From Actinomycetota bacterium (GTDB lineage: Bacteria > Actinomycetota > Acidimicrobiia > Acidimicrobiales > Ilumatobacteraceae), in contig SXYT01000023.1 of assembly GCA_005788205.1 (NCBI GenBank), positions 1 to 10,930 of the forward strand: a stretch of DNA of 10,930 nucleotides, read 5' to 3'. The translations under genes were made by a program, and so were the position numbers. Within the stretch, counting starts at the first letter, position 1. Every line of letters begins with the position of its first letter. The notes under the pieces were generated by a model. It was given only the letters and a program-made list of their open reading frames with translations. It had not been told where the DNA came from and ran no database searches. Positions 1-6,718 of the stretch are shown here, piece by piece.

Positions 1-121
1 AAGTGCGCTGCCAATCTGGCCTGAACTACCTACCACAACAATCCGTCGCTAGCTCACGACAGGGCTCCAACAATTGATCTAACCGAAAGACCATGCGCAT
101 GCAGAAGTTCAGCATGGGTAG
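1..121. other. Unassigned lower-GC flank, not part of aceE
   Basis: This stretch is about 52% G+C by hand count, against roughly two-thirds for the rest. It does not encode the AceE residues expected upstream of the fragment that begins at 122, and the AceE frame is closed by TAG at 119-121. I see no gene, RNA or repeat in it. It may be a chimeric contig end or the DNA next to an insertion point. Confidence 0.7.
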
Positions 122-1108
122 TGCCAGATCCTCGAGGAGGGCATCACCGAGGCCGGCGCGATGAGCAGTTTCATTGCCGCCGGCACTTCGTACGCCACGC
201 ACGGCGTGCCGATGGTGCCCTTCTACACCGTCTACTCCATGTTCGGTTTCCAGCGCGTGGGCGACCTCGCCTGGCTCGCCGCAGACATGCGCACGCGCGG
301 CTTCCTCATGGGAGCCACCGCCGGCTGCACCACGCTCATGGGCGAGGGACTGCAGCACCAGGACGGCCACAGCCTGCTCCTCGCCAGCACGATTCCCGCG
401 TGCCAGGCCTACGATCCTGCGTTCGCCTACGAGGTCGCAGCGGTCATCAGGCACGGGATCAACAGGATGTACGGCCCGGACCCGGCCGACGTTTTCTACT
501 ACGTCACCCTCTACAACGAGAACCTCCTCATGCCGGCACGTCCCGCGCACGTGACGGACGAGGACATCATCAACGGCATCTACCGCTGGCGTTCCTCGGA
601 GGGAACTTCGCACGCCTCGGTGCTCTTCTCCGGCACGGCGTGCTCGGCGGCGATTGAGGCGTCGGACATCCTGCGCGAGCGCTACGGGATCAACGTGGAC
701 CTGTGGTCTGCCACCTCGTACAAGTCGCTGCGCGAGGACGCCATGGAGACGGAACGGTGGAACCGTCTCCACCCCGTGCAGTCGCCACGGGAGTCCGTGA
801 TCGACCGCACGCTCGGCCGGGAGTCCACGCCGGTCGTGGCCGTCACGGACTTCATGCGCATCGTGGGAGAGCAGATCGCCCCGTACGTGCGGGGTCGCAG
901 GTTCCTCGCACTCGGCACGGACGGCATGGGCCGCAGCGACACGCGCGAGGCGCTCCGGCGGTTCTTCGAGACGGACGCCGAGCACGTCGTGGTCGCGGTT
1001 CTCAGCACGCTCATCGGATCGCACGGCATCACGGCGGCGACCGTGGAGAAGGCGATCAATGAACTCGGGATCGACCTCGATGCCGACCACGGGCTGACCC
1101 GCGACTGA
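122..1108 (+). CDS. aceE: Pyruvate dehydrogenase E1 component, C-terminal part (5'-truncated)
   Basis: AceE is the thiamine-diphosphate E1 subunit that decarboxylates pyruvate and passes the acetyl group to E2 lipoyl domains in the cytoplasmic pyruvate dehydrogenase complex. About 328 residues remain out of nearly 900 in the family. They match the E. coli C-terminal part: ILEEGITEAGA at the start, then FYTVYSMFGFQRVGDL, GEGLQHQDGHS (the region of E. coli His640), ERWNRLHP and GTDGMGRSDTREALR. The C-terminus is complete. Similarity begins abruptly at 125 with a TAG directly upstream, so the N-terminal two-thirds, including most of the cofactor-binding part, is missing. The ATG at 161 is an internal Met, not the native start. 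The next gene follows after 20 bases. The identity is secure; whether this is a real pseudogene or a chimeric assembly is open. Confidence 0.93.
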   Translation, partial: CQILEEGITEAGAMSSFIAAGTSYATHGVPMVPFYTVYSMFGFQRVGDLAWLAADMRTRGFLMGATAGCTTLMGEGLQHQDGHSLLLASTIPACQAYDPAFAYEVAAVIRHGINRMYGPDPADVFYYVTLYNENLLMPARPAHVTDEDIINGIYRWRSSEGTSHASVLFSGTACSAAIEASDILRERYGINVDLWSATSYKSLREDAMETERWNRLHPVQSPRESVIDRTLGRESTPVVAVTDFMRIVGEQIAPYVRGRRFLALGTDGMGRSDTREALRRFFETDAEHVVVAVLSTLIGSHGITAATVEKAINELGIDLDADHGLTRD

Positions 1109-1114
1109 CACACT

Positions 1115-1122
1115 GAGAAGGA
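1115..1122 (+). promoter_or_regulatory. Ribosome binding site of the HhH-GPD gene
   Basis: GAGAAGGA lies six bases before the ATG at 1129 and fixes that start. It lies between the aceE stop and the next gene. Confidence 0.6.
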
Positions 1123-1128
1123 CACACA

Positions 1129-1725
1129 ATGGGCACGCTCTACATCACAGGTAACCCCGTCTCGGACAGGCTGCTGAACTCGAACGGCACGGCACTGCTC
1201 ATCGGCATGCTGCTCGACCAGCAGGTGCCCATGGAATGGGCGTTCAACGGCGCGCACACGCTGAAGACACGGCTCGGCCACCTCGACCCACGGAGGATCG
1301 CCACGATGAACCCCGACGAGTTCCTCGCCGTGTGCCTCGAGAAGCCGGCGATCCACCGGTTCCCGAAGGCGATGGCCGGCCGCATCCAGGGGATGTGCGC
1401 AGTGGTCGCGGAGAAGCACGGCAACAAGGGCGAGAACATCTGGAAGGGCGTCGACGACGCGTCCGTGCTGTTCGCCCGCCTGCGCGAGCTGCCCGGGTTC
1501 GGTGAGGAAAAGGCCCAGATCTTCGTGGCGCTCCTCGGCAAGCGCTTCGAAGTGCGGCCGAAAGGATGGAAGGACGCGGCAGGCGTGTTCAGCGACAGGA
1601 ACCCGCGCACCGTCGCCGACATCACGGACGAGAAGACACTGCTCAAGGTGCGCGCATGGAAGAAGGCCGAGAAGGCCGCGGACAGGGACAAGCAGTCCCG
1701 CCCGGTGAAGAAGCCCGCCAAGTAG
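1129..1725 (+). CDS. HhH-GPD family base-excision-repair-like protein
   Basis: This 198-residue protein resembles the small actinobacterial HhH-GPD family described as uncharacterized (TIGR03252-like). The helix-hairpin-helix is visible as ELPGFGEEKAQ at about 120-130, preceded by a helical region with LLIGMLLDQQVPMEWAF at 23-39. In EndoIII-type glycosylases the hairpin is LPGVGRKTA with a catalytic Lys, followed by an Asp in VDTH. Here the Lys position is Glu127, and the stretch after the hairpin reads VRPKGWKDAAG, with the nearest Asp (149) four residues later than expected. The C-terminal tail from about 175 is Lys-rich. The likely role is DNA damage recognition or base excision, but the reaction is unknown. 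It sits between aceE and galE in one transcriptional direction. Family membership is fairly sure, activity is not. Confidence 0.85.
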   Translation: MGTLYITGNPVSDRLLNSNGTALLIGMLLDQQVPMEWAFNGAHTLKTRLGHLDPRRIATMNPDEFLAVCLEKPAIHRFPKAMAGRIQGMCAVVAEKHGNKGENIWKGVDDASVLFARLRELPGFGEEKAQIFVALLGKRFEVRPKGWKDAAGVFSDRNPRTVADITDEKTLLKVRAWKKAEKAADRDKQSRPVKKPAK

Positions 1726-1736
1726 GTTCGGGACCC

Positions 1737-2720
1737 GTGACAACGCTCATCACTGGTGGGGCCGGGTACATCGGGTCCATCACCACCCGCGCCATCCGGG
1801 CATCAGGGCGTGCCGTGGTCGTGCTCGACACACTGGAGAACGGCCACCGCAAGGCCGTCGGCGATGCGCCGTTCGTGCAGGCGGACGTGGCCGATGCGGA
1901 TGCTGTCCGGCGCACCGTGGAGGAACACGGTGTGGACGAGGTCGTCCACTTCGCCGCATACAAGGCTGTCGGCGAGTCCATGGCGAACCCAGGCAAGTAC
2001 TTCGCCAACAACGTGACCGGCTCGCAGCGACTGTTCGAGACGCTGCGCTCCTGCGGGGTCGACCGGGTCGTGTTCTCGTCGACCGCCGCGGTCTACGGCA
2101 CGCCCGCGCGCGTGCCGGTGCGCGAGTCGGACCCCACGGACTGCGAGAGTGTCTACGCCGAGACCAAGCTGATGATCGAGAAGACACTCGGCTGGTACGC
2201 GAGGACGTCGACGATGCGCAGCGTGTGCCTGCGCTACTTCAACGCCGCCGGCGCCAGTGACGACGCCACGCTCGGCGAGGACTGGCGCTTCTCCGAGAAC
2301 CTCGTGCCGCACGTGATGAAGGCCGTGCTCGGTCACTCACCGGCACTCAAGGTGTTCGGCAACGACTACCCCACCCCCGACGGCACGGGTGTGCGCGACT
2401 ACATCCACGTGGAGGACCTGGCCTCGGCGCACATCGCCGCGCTCGACCACCTGGCATCGGGCGGTGCGTCCGTGACGTGCAACGTGGGCACGGGCCAGGG
2501 CACGAGCGTGCTCGAGATCATCGCAGCCACGGAGCGCATCAGCGGGAGGAAGGTGCCCCACCAGATCGTGGCCCGCCGCGCCGGCGACGTGTCGGAGGTG
2601 TGGGCCGATTCCTCCCTCGTCCGCGACCTGTTCGGCTGGGAGCCGCGCCGTCACCTGGACGACATCATCTCGTCGGCGTACGCGTGGCACTCGGGCCGTC
2701 CCGGCGGTCACCGGGGGTAA
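1737..2720 (+). CDS. galE: UDP-glucose 4-epimerase
   Basis: GalE interconverts UDP-glucose and UDP-galactose with bound NAD, for the Leloir pathway and supply of galactose to surface glycans. The 327 residues match the family length. The NAD-binding TGGAGYIGS is at 6-14, HFAAYKAVGES at 71-81, FSSTAAVYG at 113-121 and the catalytic YAETK at 140-144 (Tyr140, Lys144). The position of E. coli Ser124 is Thr116. RYFNAAGA at 166-173 and VRDYIHVEDLA at 219-229 are further epimerase signatures. I chose the GTG at 1737 because it starts directly at the first beta strand. The frame stays open upstream, but that part overlaps the previous gene and reads as shadow sequence. It lies 11 bases after the HhH-GPD gene, so co-transcription is likely. 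No strong ribosome binding site is visible. Confidence 0.93.
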   Translation: MTTLITGGAGYIGSITTRAIRASGRAVVVLDTLENGHRKAVGDAPFVQADVADADAVRRTVEEHGVDEVVHFAAYKAVGESMANPGKYFANNVTGSQRLFETLRSCGVDRVVFSSTAAVYGTPARVPVRESDPTDCESVYAETKLMIEKTLGWYARTSTMRSVCLRYFNAAGASDDATLGEDWRFSENLVPHVMKAVLGHSPALKVFGNDYPTPDGTGVRDYIHVEDLASAHIAALDHLASGGASVTCNVGTGQGTSVLEIIAATERISGRKVPHQIVARRAGDVSEVWADSSLVRDLFGWEPRRHLDDIISSAYAWHSGRPGGHRG

Positions 2721-2727
2721 GGACCGA

Positions 2728-2741
2728 GTTCCCGGGGGAAC
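2728..2741. terminator. Hairpin downstream of galE
   Basis: GTTCC and GGAAC pair over the loop CGGG, eight bases after the galE stop. There is no T-tract. It could help end galE transcription, or transcription of the convergent hydrolase gene. Confidence 0.35.
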
Positions 2742-2771
2742 CGCACCCGGCTCGACGTGATGTGGCTGCAG

Positions 2772-2792
2772 GCCGGCCGTCAGCGGGCCGGC
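2772..2792. terminator. GC-rich hairpin between convergent genes
   Basis: A perfect 7-bp stem, GCCGGCC and GGCCGGC, encloses a 7-base loop that contains the hydrolase stop codon at 2780-2782. Together with the hairpin at 2728-2741 it lies where galE and the minus-strand hydrolase converge. A two-way terminator is the simplest reading; no T-tract is present. Confidence 0.45.
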
Positions 2793-3547
2793 GGACGCTG
2801 GCGGTCCAGCCAGCCGAACAGAACCGCAACGGCGCGTGGATCATGGCGCAACCTGTGCCCTGCGCCTGAGATAACCCTCGTCTCGGCTGCACCATGGGCC
2901 TCTGCGAGCACCCGGGAGTCCGCAACGGGCACGCTCTCGTCCTCCTCACCGTGCATCACCAGCAACGGCCGCGGGGCGAACCTGCGCGCCGCATCGACCG
3001 GACGGAACCTTCGCAGTTCGCGGCTCCACTCATCGAACGACGCCGGGAAGCCGGGTCTGCGGATCGCACCGATCTCGCGTGCGTACTCCAGGAACCGCCT
3101 GGGCTGGGCCGCCCAGTCGTCGAAGTCAGCACGCGGCCCGAGCAGCGCGCATCCCTCCACCCGCGGATCATCCGCGGCCACACACAGTGCGAGCGCACCG
3201 CCCGTGTTGGTGCCGATCAACCAGATGCCGTTCGGGTTTGCCTCTCTCTCGAGGTGGTCGATCGCGGCGCGCAGGTCATCCACCCATCCCTGCATGGAGA
3301 AGTCGCCCTCGCTCGTGCCGCAGCCGCGGAACGTGAAGGTCAGCCCCACCCAGCCGAGCTCGTTCGCGACGCGGTCGAGGAGCTGCGGAAAGGTGAGCGC
3401 GGACTGACGGGCGTCGAGCGGGCCGATCGGGAAGCCGTGGCACAAGATGACGCCGGGCATCGAGGTGGCCGGGCCCGGCGGGACTGCGAGATAGGACCCG
3501 AGCGTGAGAGACCCCGAGGCAAACGTGCCGTTCATCGGGGCGGCCAT
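2780..3547 (-). CDS. Alpha/beta-hydrolase fold protein with Asn at the nucleophile elbow
   Basis: The 255-residue protein has the layout of a small alpha/beta hydrolase of the dienelactone hydrolase or peptidase-like kind. It has VILCHGFPIG at 33-42 (oxyanion-loop HG), TFTFRGCGTSEGDF at 70-83, the nucleophile elbow at 112-116, an acid loop MHGEEDESVP at 198-207 and GAGHRL at 228-233 with the catalytic-type His231. The elbow reads GTNTGG, so the expected Ser is Asn114 (codon AAC). The acid and His are kept. It may be an inactive hydrolase with a binding role, or use another chemistry; the substrate is unknown. The start is supported by AGGGGGA just upstream. It follows the 74-residue gene by nine bases, so the two are probably co-transcribed. 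It lacks a signal peptide and is probably cytoplasmic. Confidence 0.85.
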   Translation of the reverse strand: MAAPMNGTFASGSLTLGSYLAVPPGPATSMPGVILCHGFPIGPLDARQSALTFPQLLDRVANELGWVGLTFTFRGCGTSEGDFSMQGWVDDLRAAIDHLEREANPNGIWLIGTNTGGALALCVAADDPRVEGCALLGPRADFDDWAAQPRRFLEYAREIGAIRRPGFPASFDEWSRELRRFRPVDAARRFAPRPLLVMHGEEDESVPVADSRVLAEAHGAAETRVISGAGHRLRHDPRAVAVLFGWLDRQRPPAR

Positions 3548-3556
3548 TGGGTCCCC

Positions 3557-3781
3557 CTACGCGCGCGGCTTGCGGTGGCGGCGCGTCTTTCCGGGGACCG
3601 CCTGCGTGTATCCGCGGTTGCGCGCCTCTGCGAGCGTGTCCGGCCCGAAGCACAGCCCCACTCCCCGCTCCACGATTTCCTCGATCACGGCCTCGTCGGT
3701 CCACTCGTCCAGGTCGTAGACGAGCTGGGTGCGCTTGTCGCCGAGGAATCGGGTGTGTTCGAACCGTGAGGGGCGTTCCAT
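3557..3781 (-). CDS. Small hypothetical protein with a basic C-terminus
   Basis: I do not recognise a named family. From the ATG at 3781 the protein has 74 residues. It contains FEHTRFLGDKRTQLVYDLDE near the N-terminus, an acidic helix-like stretch (DEAVIEEIVERG), and a strongly basic tail, GKTRRHRKPRA. There is no membrane segment or signal peptide. The tail suggests contact with nucleic acid or an acidic partner, which is inference. A GTG at 3817 would add 12 residues, but it would leave only 23 bases to the divergent gene at 3841, so the ATG is preferred. Codon choice is like its neighbours. The gene is nine bases upstream of the hydrolase on the same strand. Confidence 0.65.
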   Translation of the reverse strand: MERPSRFEHTRFLGDKRTQLVYDLDEWTDEAVIEEIVERGVGLCFGPDTLAEARNRGYTQAVPGKTRRHRKPRA

Positions 3782-3828
3782 GCCCTCAACGGTAGTCGCA
3801 CGGTGACGACGGGGCACGAAACGGGGGC

Positions 3829-3834
3829 TATGTT
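3829..3834 (+). promoter_or_regulatory. Possible -10 element of a leaderless transcript
   Basis: TATGTT ends six bases before the ATG at 3841, in the short divergent gap. Transcription would start at or next to the A of the ATG, and there is no ribosome binding site. No convincing -35 is present. Leaderless mRNAs are common in actinobacteria. Confidence 0.35.
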
Positions 3835-3840
3835 GCCGCC

Positions 3841-4536
3841 ATGAGCAGCATCGCCTCCCAGGAGCAGCCGTCGGAGATCGAGTTCTTCTTCGACATCATG
3901 TGCCCTTACGCGTACCAGACGTCCCGTTGGATCCGGGACGTGCAGGCCCAGGTGGGCTTCGAGATCAAGTGGCGGTTCTTCAGCCTGGAGGAGGTCAACC
4001 GCGAGGAGGGCAAGCCCCACCCCTGGGAGCGCGAGTTTGCCTACGGGTGGACTCCGATGCGGGTCGCCGCATGGCTGCGCCGCCGGGACAACGACTGGTG
4101 CGGCCGTTTCTACGAGGTCTGCGGCCGCGCGCTGCACGTTGACGGCCGCCGTCACTACGACAGGGAGATCGCAACCGAGTTGCTCGCTGGTGCCGGCCTG
4201 CCCACGGAGGCCTGGGACGAGGCGCTCGCCGACCCGACGACGTCGGACGAGGTGCGTGCCGATCACGAGCACGCAACCACGCAGCTCGCGGGGTTCGGCG
4301 TGCCGATCATCACGGTCCCGGGCGGACGCGCGGTGTTCGGCCCGGTGGTGCTTCCCACCCCGGAGGCGGAGAAAGCGCGCGAGCTGTGGGACATCACCCT
4401 CGCGTACTCACGCTTCCCCGGCCTCTTCGAGCTGAAGACGCCGAAGACCGATGCCGACATGGCGATGATCGGGGAGATCTTCTCCCCCTACATCAATGCC
4501 CGGCAGTGGCGCACCGTCCAGAACCCGGCCCGCTAG
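3841..4536 (+). CDS. DsbA-family protein, Rv2466c-like mycothiol-dependent oxidoreductase
   Basis: The 231-residue protein has a thioredoxin/DsbA fold and resembles Mycobacterium tuberculosis Rv2466c, a mycothiol-dependent nitroreductase. Matching stretches are FDIMCPYAYQTSRWI at 17-31 (Rv2466c: FDPLCPWCWITSRWI), SLEEVNRE at 48-55, the cis-Pro loop GVPIITV at 153-159, VFGPVVLP at 165-172 and ELWDITLAYSRFPGLFELK at 181-199. The active site is CPYA, so Cys21 is present but the second Cys of CPWC is Ala24. That points to a monothiol mechanism, possibly through a mixed disulfide with mycothiol. There is no signal peptide, so it is cytoplasmic. The next gene begins nine bases after the stop and belongs to another mycothiol-linked family. 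The family is fairly sure; the nitroreductase role is not proven. Confidence 0.85.
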   Translation: MSSIASQEQPSEIEFFFDIMCPYAYQTSRWIRDVQAQVGFEIKWRFFSLEEVNREEGKPHPWEREFAYGWTPMRVAAWLRRRDNDWCGRFYEVCGRALHVDGRRHYDREIATELLAGAGLPTEAWDEALADPTTSDEVRADHEHATTQLAGFGVPIITVPGGRAVFGPVVLPTPEAEKARELWDITLAYSRFPGLFELKTPKTDADMAMIGEIFSPYINARQWRTVQNPAR

Positions 4537-4540
4537 GAGA
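4535..4540 (+). promoter_or_regulatory. Ribosome binding site overlapping the upstream stop codon
   Basis: AGGAGA begins inside the TAG stop of the DsbA-like gene and lies five bases before the ATG at 4546. This fixes the start and suggests translational coupling of the two genes. Confidence 0.65.
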
Positions 4541-4545
4541 CGAAC

Positions 4546-5352
4546 ATGATCCCCATGGACACCATCGACAAGCTCGGAGAGGTCTTCGCTTCGCTCGAGT
4601 CATTCCTGCCCTCGCTCACCGAGGAACAGTGGAAGACACCGTCGCAACTGCCGGGCTGGAGCGTGCAGGACAACCTGTCGCACATCATCGGCACCGAGCG
4701 TGGCCTGTTCGGGATGCCCGACACGGGGCACCGCGCCACGGACCTGTCGAACACGAAGAACCCCATCGGCGAGATGAACGAGCACCATGTCGACTACCGC
4801 CGCGGCTGGCCAGGCACACAGGTTCTCGATGAGTTTCTTGAGCTGGCGGCGCGGCGCATGGAGCAGCTCCGTACCGCCGACGAGGCCTACTTTGCCACCG
4901 AGTCCATGACCCCCACGGGCCCCGGCACCATCGCCGACTTTCTCCACATCCGCGTGCTCGACACGTGGATCCATGAGCAGGACATGCGCCGTGCCCTCGG
5001 GATTCCGGGGCACCGCGGCGGCCCGGCCGCGGAACACACAGTCGACCGCCTCATCCGCACCGTGCCGATCGTTGTCGGCAAGCGAGCCGCCACGCCGGAA
5101 GGCCAGTCGGTGGTGATCCGCATCACCGGGTCCGTCGAGCGCACCATCGTGACCACCGTGCGCGAGGGCCGCGCTCAGACCGGCGGCGAGGCGCCCGCCG
5201 CCCCGCTCTGCAGCATCGAACTGGACTCCGACGTGTTCCTCCAGCTGGCCACTGGGCGCGGCGAACCGGGGGCACTCACGACGCAGTGCATCGTGTCAGG
5301 TGACGCCGATCATGCCCGCAAGGTCCTGCTGCAGTTCAACATGATGATCTGA
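4546..5352 (+). CDS. Maleylpyruvate isomerase family (DinB-like) mycothiol-dependent enzyme
   Basis: The 268-residue protein has the N-terminal DinB-like four-helix bundle of mycothiol-dependent maleylpyruvate isomerase relatives. It contains LPGWSVQDNLSHI at 35-47, with metal-ligand-type His46, and RVLDTWIHEQDMRRALG at 136-152, with Asp139 and His143. In the founding enzyme the ligands are His, Glu and His; here Asp takes the Glu position. Residues from about 160 form the C-terminal SCP2-like or MDMPI_C-type domain, with SIELDSDVFLQLATGR visible. Such proteins are thought to use mycothiol as a thiol cofactor in detoxification or isomerisation; the substrate here is unknown. It is tightly linked to the Rv2466c-like gene. 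No membrane segment is seen. Confidence 0.85.
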   Translation: MIPMDTIDKLGEVFASLESFLPSLTEEQWKTPSQLPGWSVQDNLSHIIGTERGLFGMPDTGHRATDLSNTKNPIGEMNEHHVDYRRGWPGTQVLDEFLELAARRMEQLRTADEAYFATESMTPTGPGTIADFLHIRVLDTWIHEQDMRRALGIPGHRGGPAAEHTVDRLIRTVPIVVGKRAATPEGQSVVIRITGSVERTIVTTVREGRAQTGGEAPAAPLCSIELDSDVFLQLATGRGEPGALTTQCIVSGDADHARKVLLQFNMMI

Positions 5353-5368
5353 CCGTTGGCGGCAGCGC

Positions 5369-5382
5369 CACGGGGCGCCGTG
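5369..5382. terminator. Short hairpin between convergent genes
   Basis: CACGG and CCGTG pair over the loop GGCG in the 32-base gap between two convergent genes. It has no T-tract and the stem is short, so this is a weak terminator call. Confidence 0.25.
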
Positions 5383-5384
5383 CG

Positions 5385-5837
5385 TCAGACCGAATCAGCG
5401 TGCGGACCGACCGCACCGATGGCGGCAAAGTAGGCAAGGTGACCCTCGACCACGTGCACGATGTCGACATCGTCGATGATCTCGATGCCCCGGTCTGACG
5501 CGCGTGCCAGCAGGTGTGCCGTGAGGGTGTCCTCGTCGACCACCACGGGCTCCGAGATGTTCTGCACCTGGTCAACGGGCCTCTCGGGCTGCAGACCTTT
5601 CGTCGCCATCCAGTTGAGGTGCTCGCGCAGGAGGTTCTCGACCTCGTCGAACGTCAGGCGGGCTTGTGTCCCCTCGGGCAGACGGTCCGCCACGAACTGC
5701 ACCGCCTGGTCGATCTGGTACACGACGCGGGGGGCAAGGGCATCCAGCCTGCGTGCCTCGCGCCCTATCGTGCCGGCCGCGATCGCGAACACGGCGACCG
5801 CGGCGACGACTGCAAGGAGAAGAGTGATGCCGGCCAT
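5385..5837 (-). CDS. Hypothetical single-pass membrane protein
   Basis: I do not recognise the family. The protein has 150 residues. Residues 4-22 (ITLLLAVVAAVAVFAIAAG) form one hydrophobic helix close to the N-terminus, followed by a basic patch (GREARR). This suggests an anchor with the remaining domain on the cytoplasmic side, although an uncleaved export signal is possible. The soluble part is acidic and mostly helical, with TFDEVENLLREHLNWM at 62-77 and a second alpha/beta-like part with VVVDEDTLTAHLLARA and IEIIDDVDIVHVVEGHLAY. It starts 22 bases after the stop of the metallophosphoesterase gene on the same strand, so they probably form an operon. No clear ribosome binding site is seen. 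Function is unknown. Confidence 0.7.
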   Translation of the reverse strand: MAGITLLLAVVAAVAVFAIAAGTIGREARRLDALAPRVVYQIDQAVQFVADRLPEGTQARLTFDEVENLLREHLNWMATKGLQPERPVDQVQNISEPVVVDEDTLTAHLLARASDRGIEIIDDVDIVHVVEGHLAYFAAIGAVGPHADSV

Positions 5838-5859
5838 GGGCGAAGCCTAGGCGCGCGTG

Positions 5860-6648
5860 TCAGAAGCTCTCCATCACCAGCCATGCGTCACCGGGCGCCA
5901 CCGTCATCTGCCGCGCGAAGAACCCGGTGCCGCCGTCAGCCCAGGTGTACAGCATGTACTGGGGCAGGCCGGGTCGGTAGATGAGATCACGCCCGCGGAA
6001 GTCGAACTCGTAAGCCACGCTCGGGCATGCATGTGCGACGGTGCCGGCAAACGAGGTGGACAGGGTCATGTGTGCATGGCCACTGACGACCGACAGCACG
6101 TTCGCGTGCCGCGAGACGACACCTGCGAGGCCATCCACCGATTCGTCGTCGAGGCGCACACCGGCAAGTCCCCTGCCGCCGATGGCAAAGCACGGGTGGT
6201 GCATGGCGACAAGCGTCGGCGCACCCTCGGCCAGCACGCGGTCGAGCCAGGCCAGCTGGTCGTCGTCGAGCGCACCGTCGCCGCGGCCCTCGCGCGAGGA
6301 GTCGAGCACCACGAGACGCCCACCGGACAGCTCTCGCACGTAGTCGAGGCGTTCGCCGCGACCCTCCACACCGAAGAGACTGCGGATCTTCCGTGACTCG
6401 TCATGGTTGCCCGCACAGAGCAGCACCTCGGTGCCGCACGAGTCCAGCACCTCGCGAACACCCCGGTACTCGGCGTCGGTGCCCGTGCGTGCGGCGAGGT
6501 CGCCGGTGATGACGACAACCTCGGCACGCGCCGCCGCGTGCGTGATTGCCTTCGAGAGATTGCCGACGGGGTCGGAGGCCTCGAACAACTCGTCGTGCGG
6601 TCCCGTGACGTGCGGGTCTGATATCTGGGCGACGACGGTGCGTGGCAT
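5860..6648 (-). CDS. CpdA-type metallophosphoesterase (class III cyclic nucleotide phosphodiesterase-like)
   Basis: The 262-residue protein carries the calcineurin-like phosphoesterase motifs in order: SDPHV at 10-14 (Asp11, His13), TGDLA at 48-52 (Asp50), GNHDE at 80-84 (Asn81, His82), MHHP at 149-152, and GHAHM at 190-194. These residues bind the two metal ions. Together with the length they fit cAMP phosphodiesterase CpdA and its relatives, which hydrolyse 3',5'-cyclic nucleotides in the cytoplasm. The actual substrate could be another phosphodiester. I chose the ATG at 6648, which starts the usual short strand MPRTVVAQISD; a GTG at 6666 would add six residues. The membrane protein gene follows on the same strand. 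No signal peptide is visible. Confidence 0.88.
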   Translation of the reverse strand: MPRTVVAQISDPHVTGPHDELFEASDPVGNLSKAITHAAARAEVVVITGDLAARTGTDAEYRGVREVLDSCGTEVLLCAGNHDESRKIRSLFGVEGRGERLDYVRELSGGRLVVLDSSREGRGDGALDDDQLAWLDRVLAEGAPTLVAMHHPCFAIGGRGLAGVRLDDESVDGLAGVVSRHANVLSVVSGHAHMTLSTSFAGTVAHACPSVAYEFDFRGRDLIYRPGLPQYMLYTWADGGTGFFARQMTVAPGDAWLVMESF

Positions 6649-6718
6649 GGGCGAAGAGTACGGCACGTCAGAAGGCAGACGCGTACCCGCAGGACTGCCG
6701 ATGTGCCCGGGAACGGGA

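Noticed and set aside
26..1129. Long minus-strand open frame opposite aceE
   Set aside because: High-GC coding DNA often leaves the opposite strand open. The translation is low-complexity and Arg/Val/His-rich, and the plus strand clearly encodes AceE.
1566..1736. Upstream extension of galE in the same open frame
   Set aside because: It overlaps the HhH-GPD gene and is Arg/Gly-rich shadow sequence. GalE proteins start at the first beta strand, reached from the GTG at 1737.
682..1743. 353-codon minus-strand open frame
   Set aside because: It runs across the end of aceE and the whole HhH-GPD gene, both well supported on the plus strand, and has no recognisable motif.
2894..3769. Plus-strand open frame of 291 codons opposite the hydrolase
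   Set aside because: Arg-rich shadow of the hydrolase and its small neighbour, with no motif; the minus strand has the alpha/beta-hydrolase layout and a good ribosome binding site.
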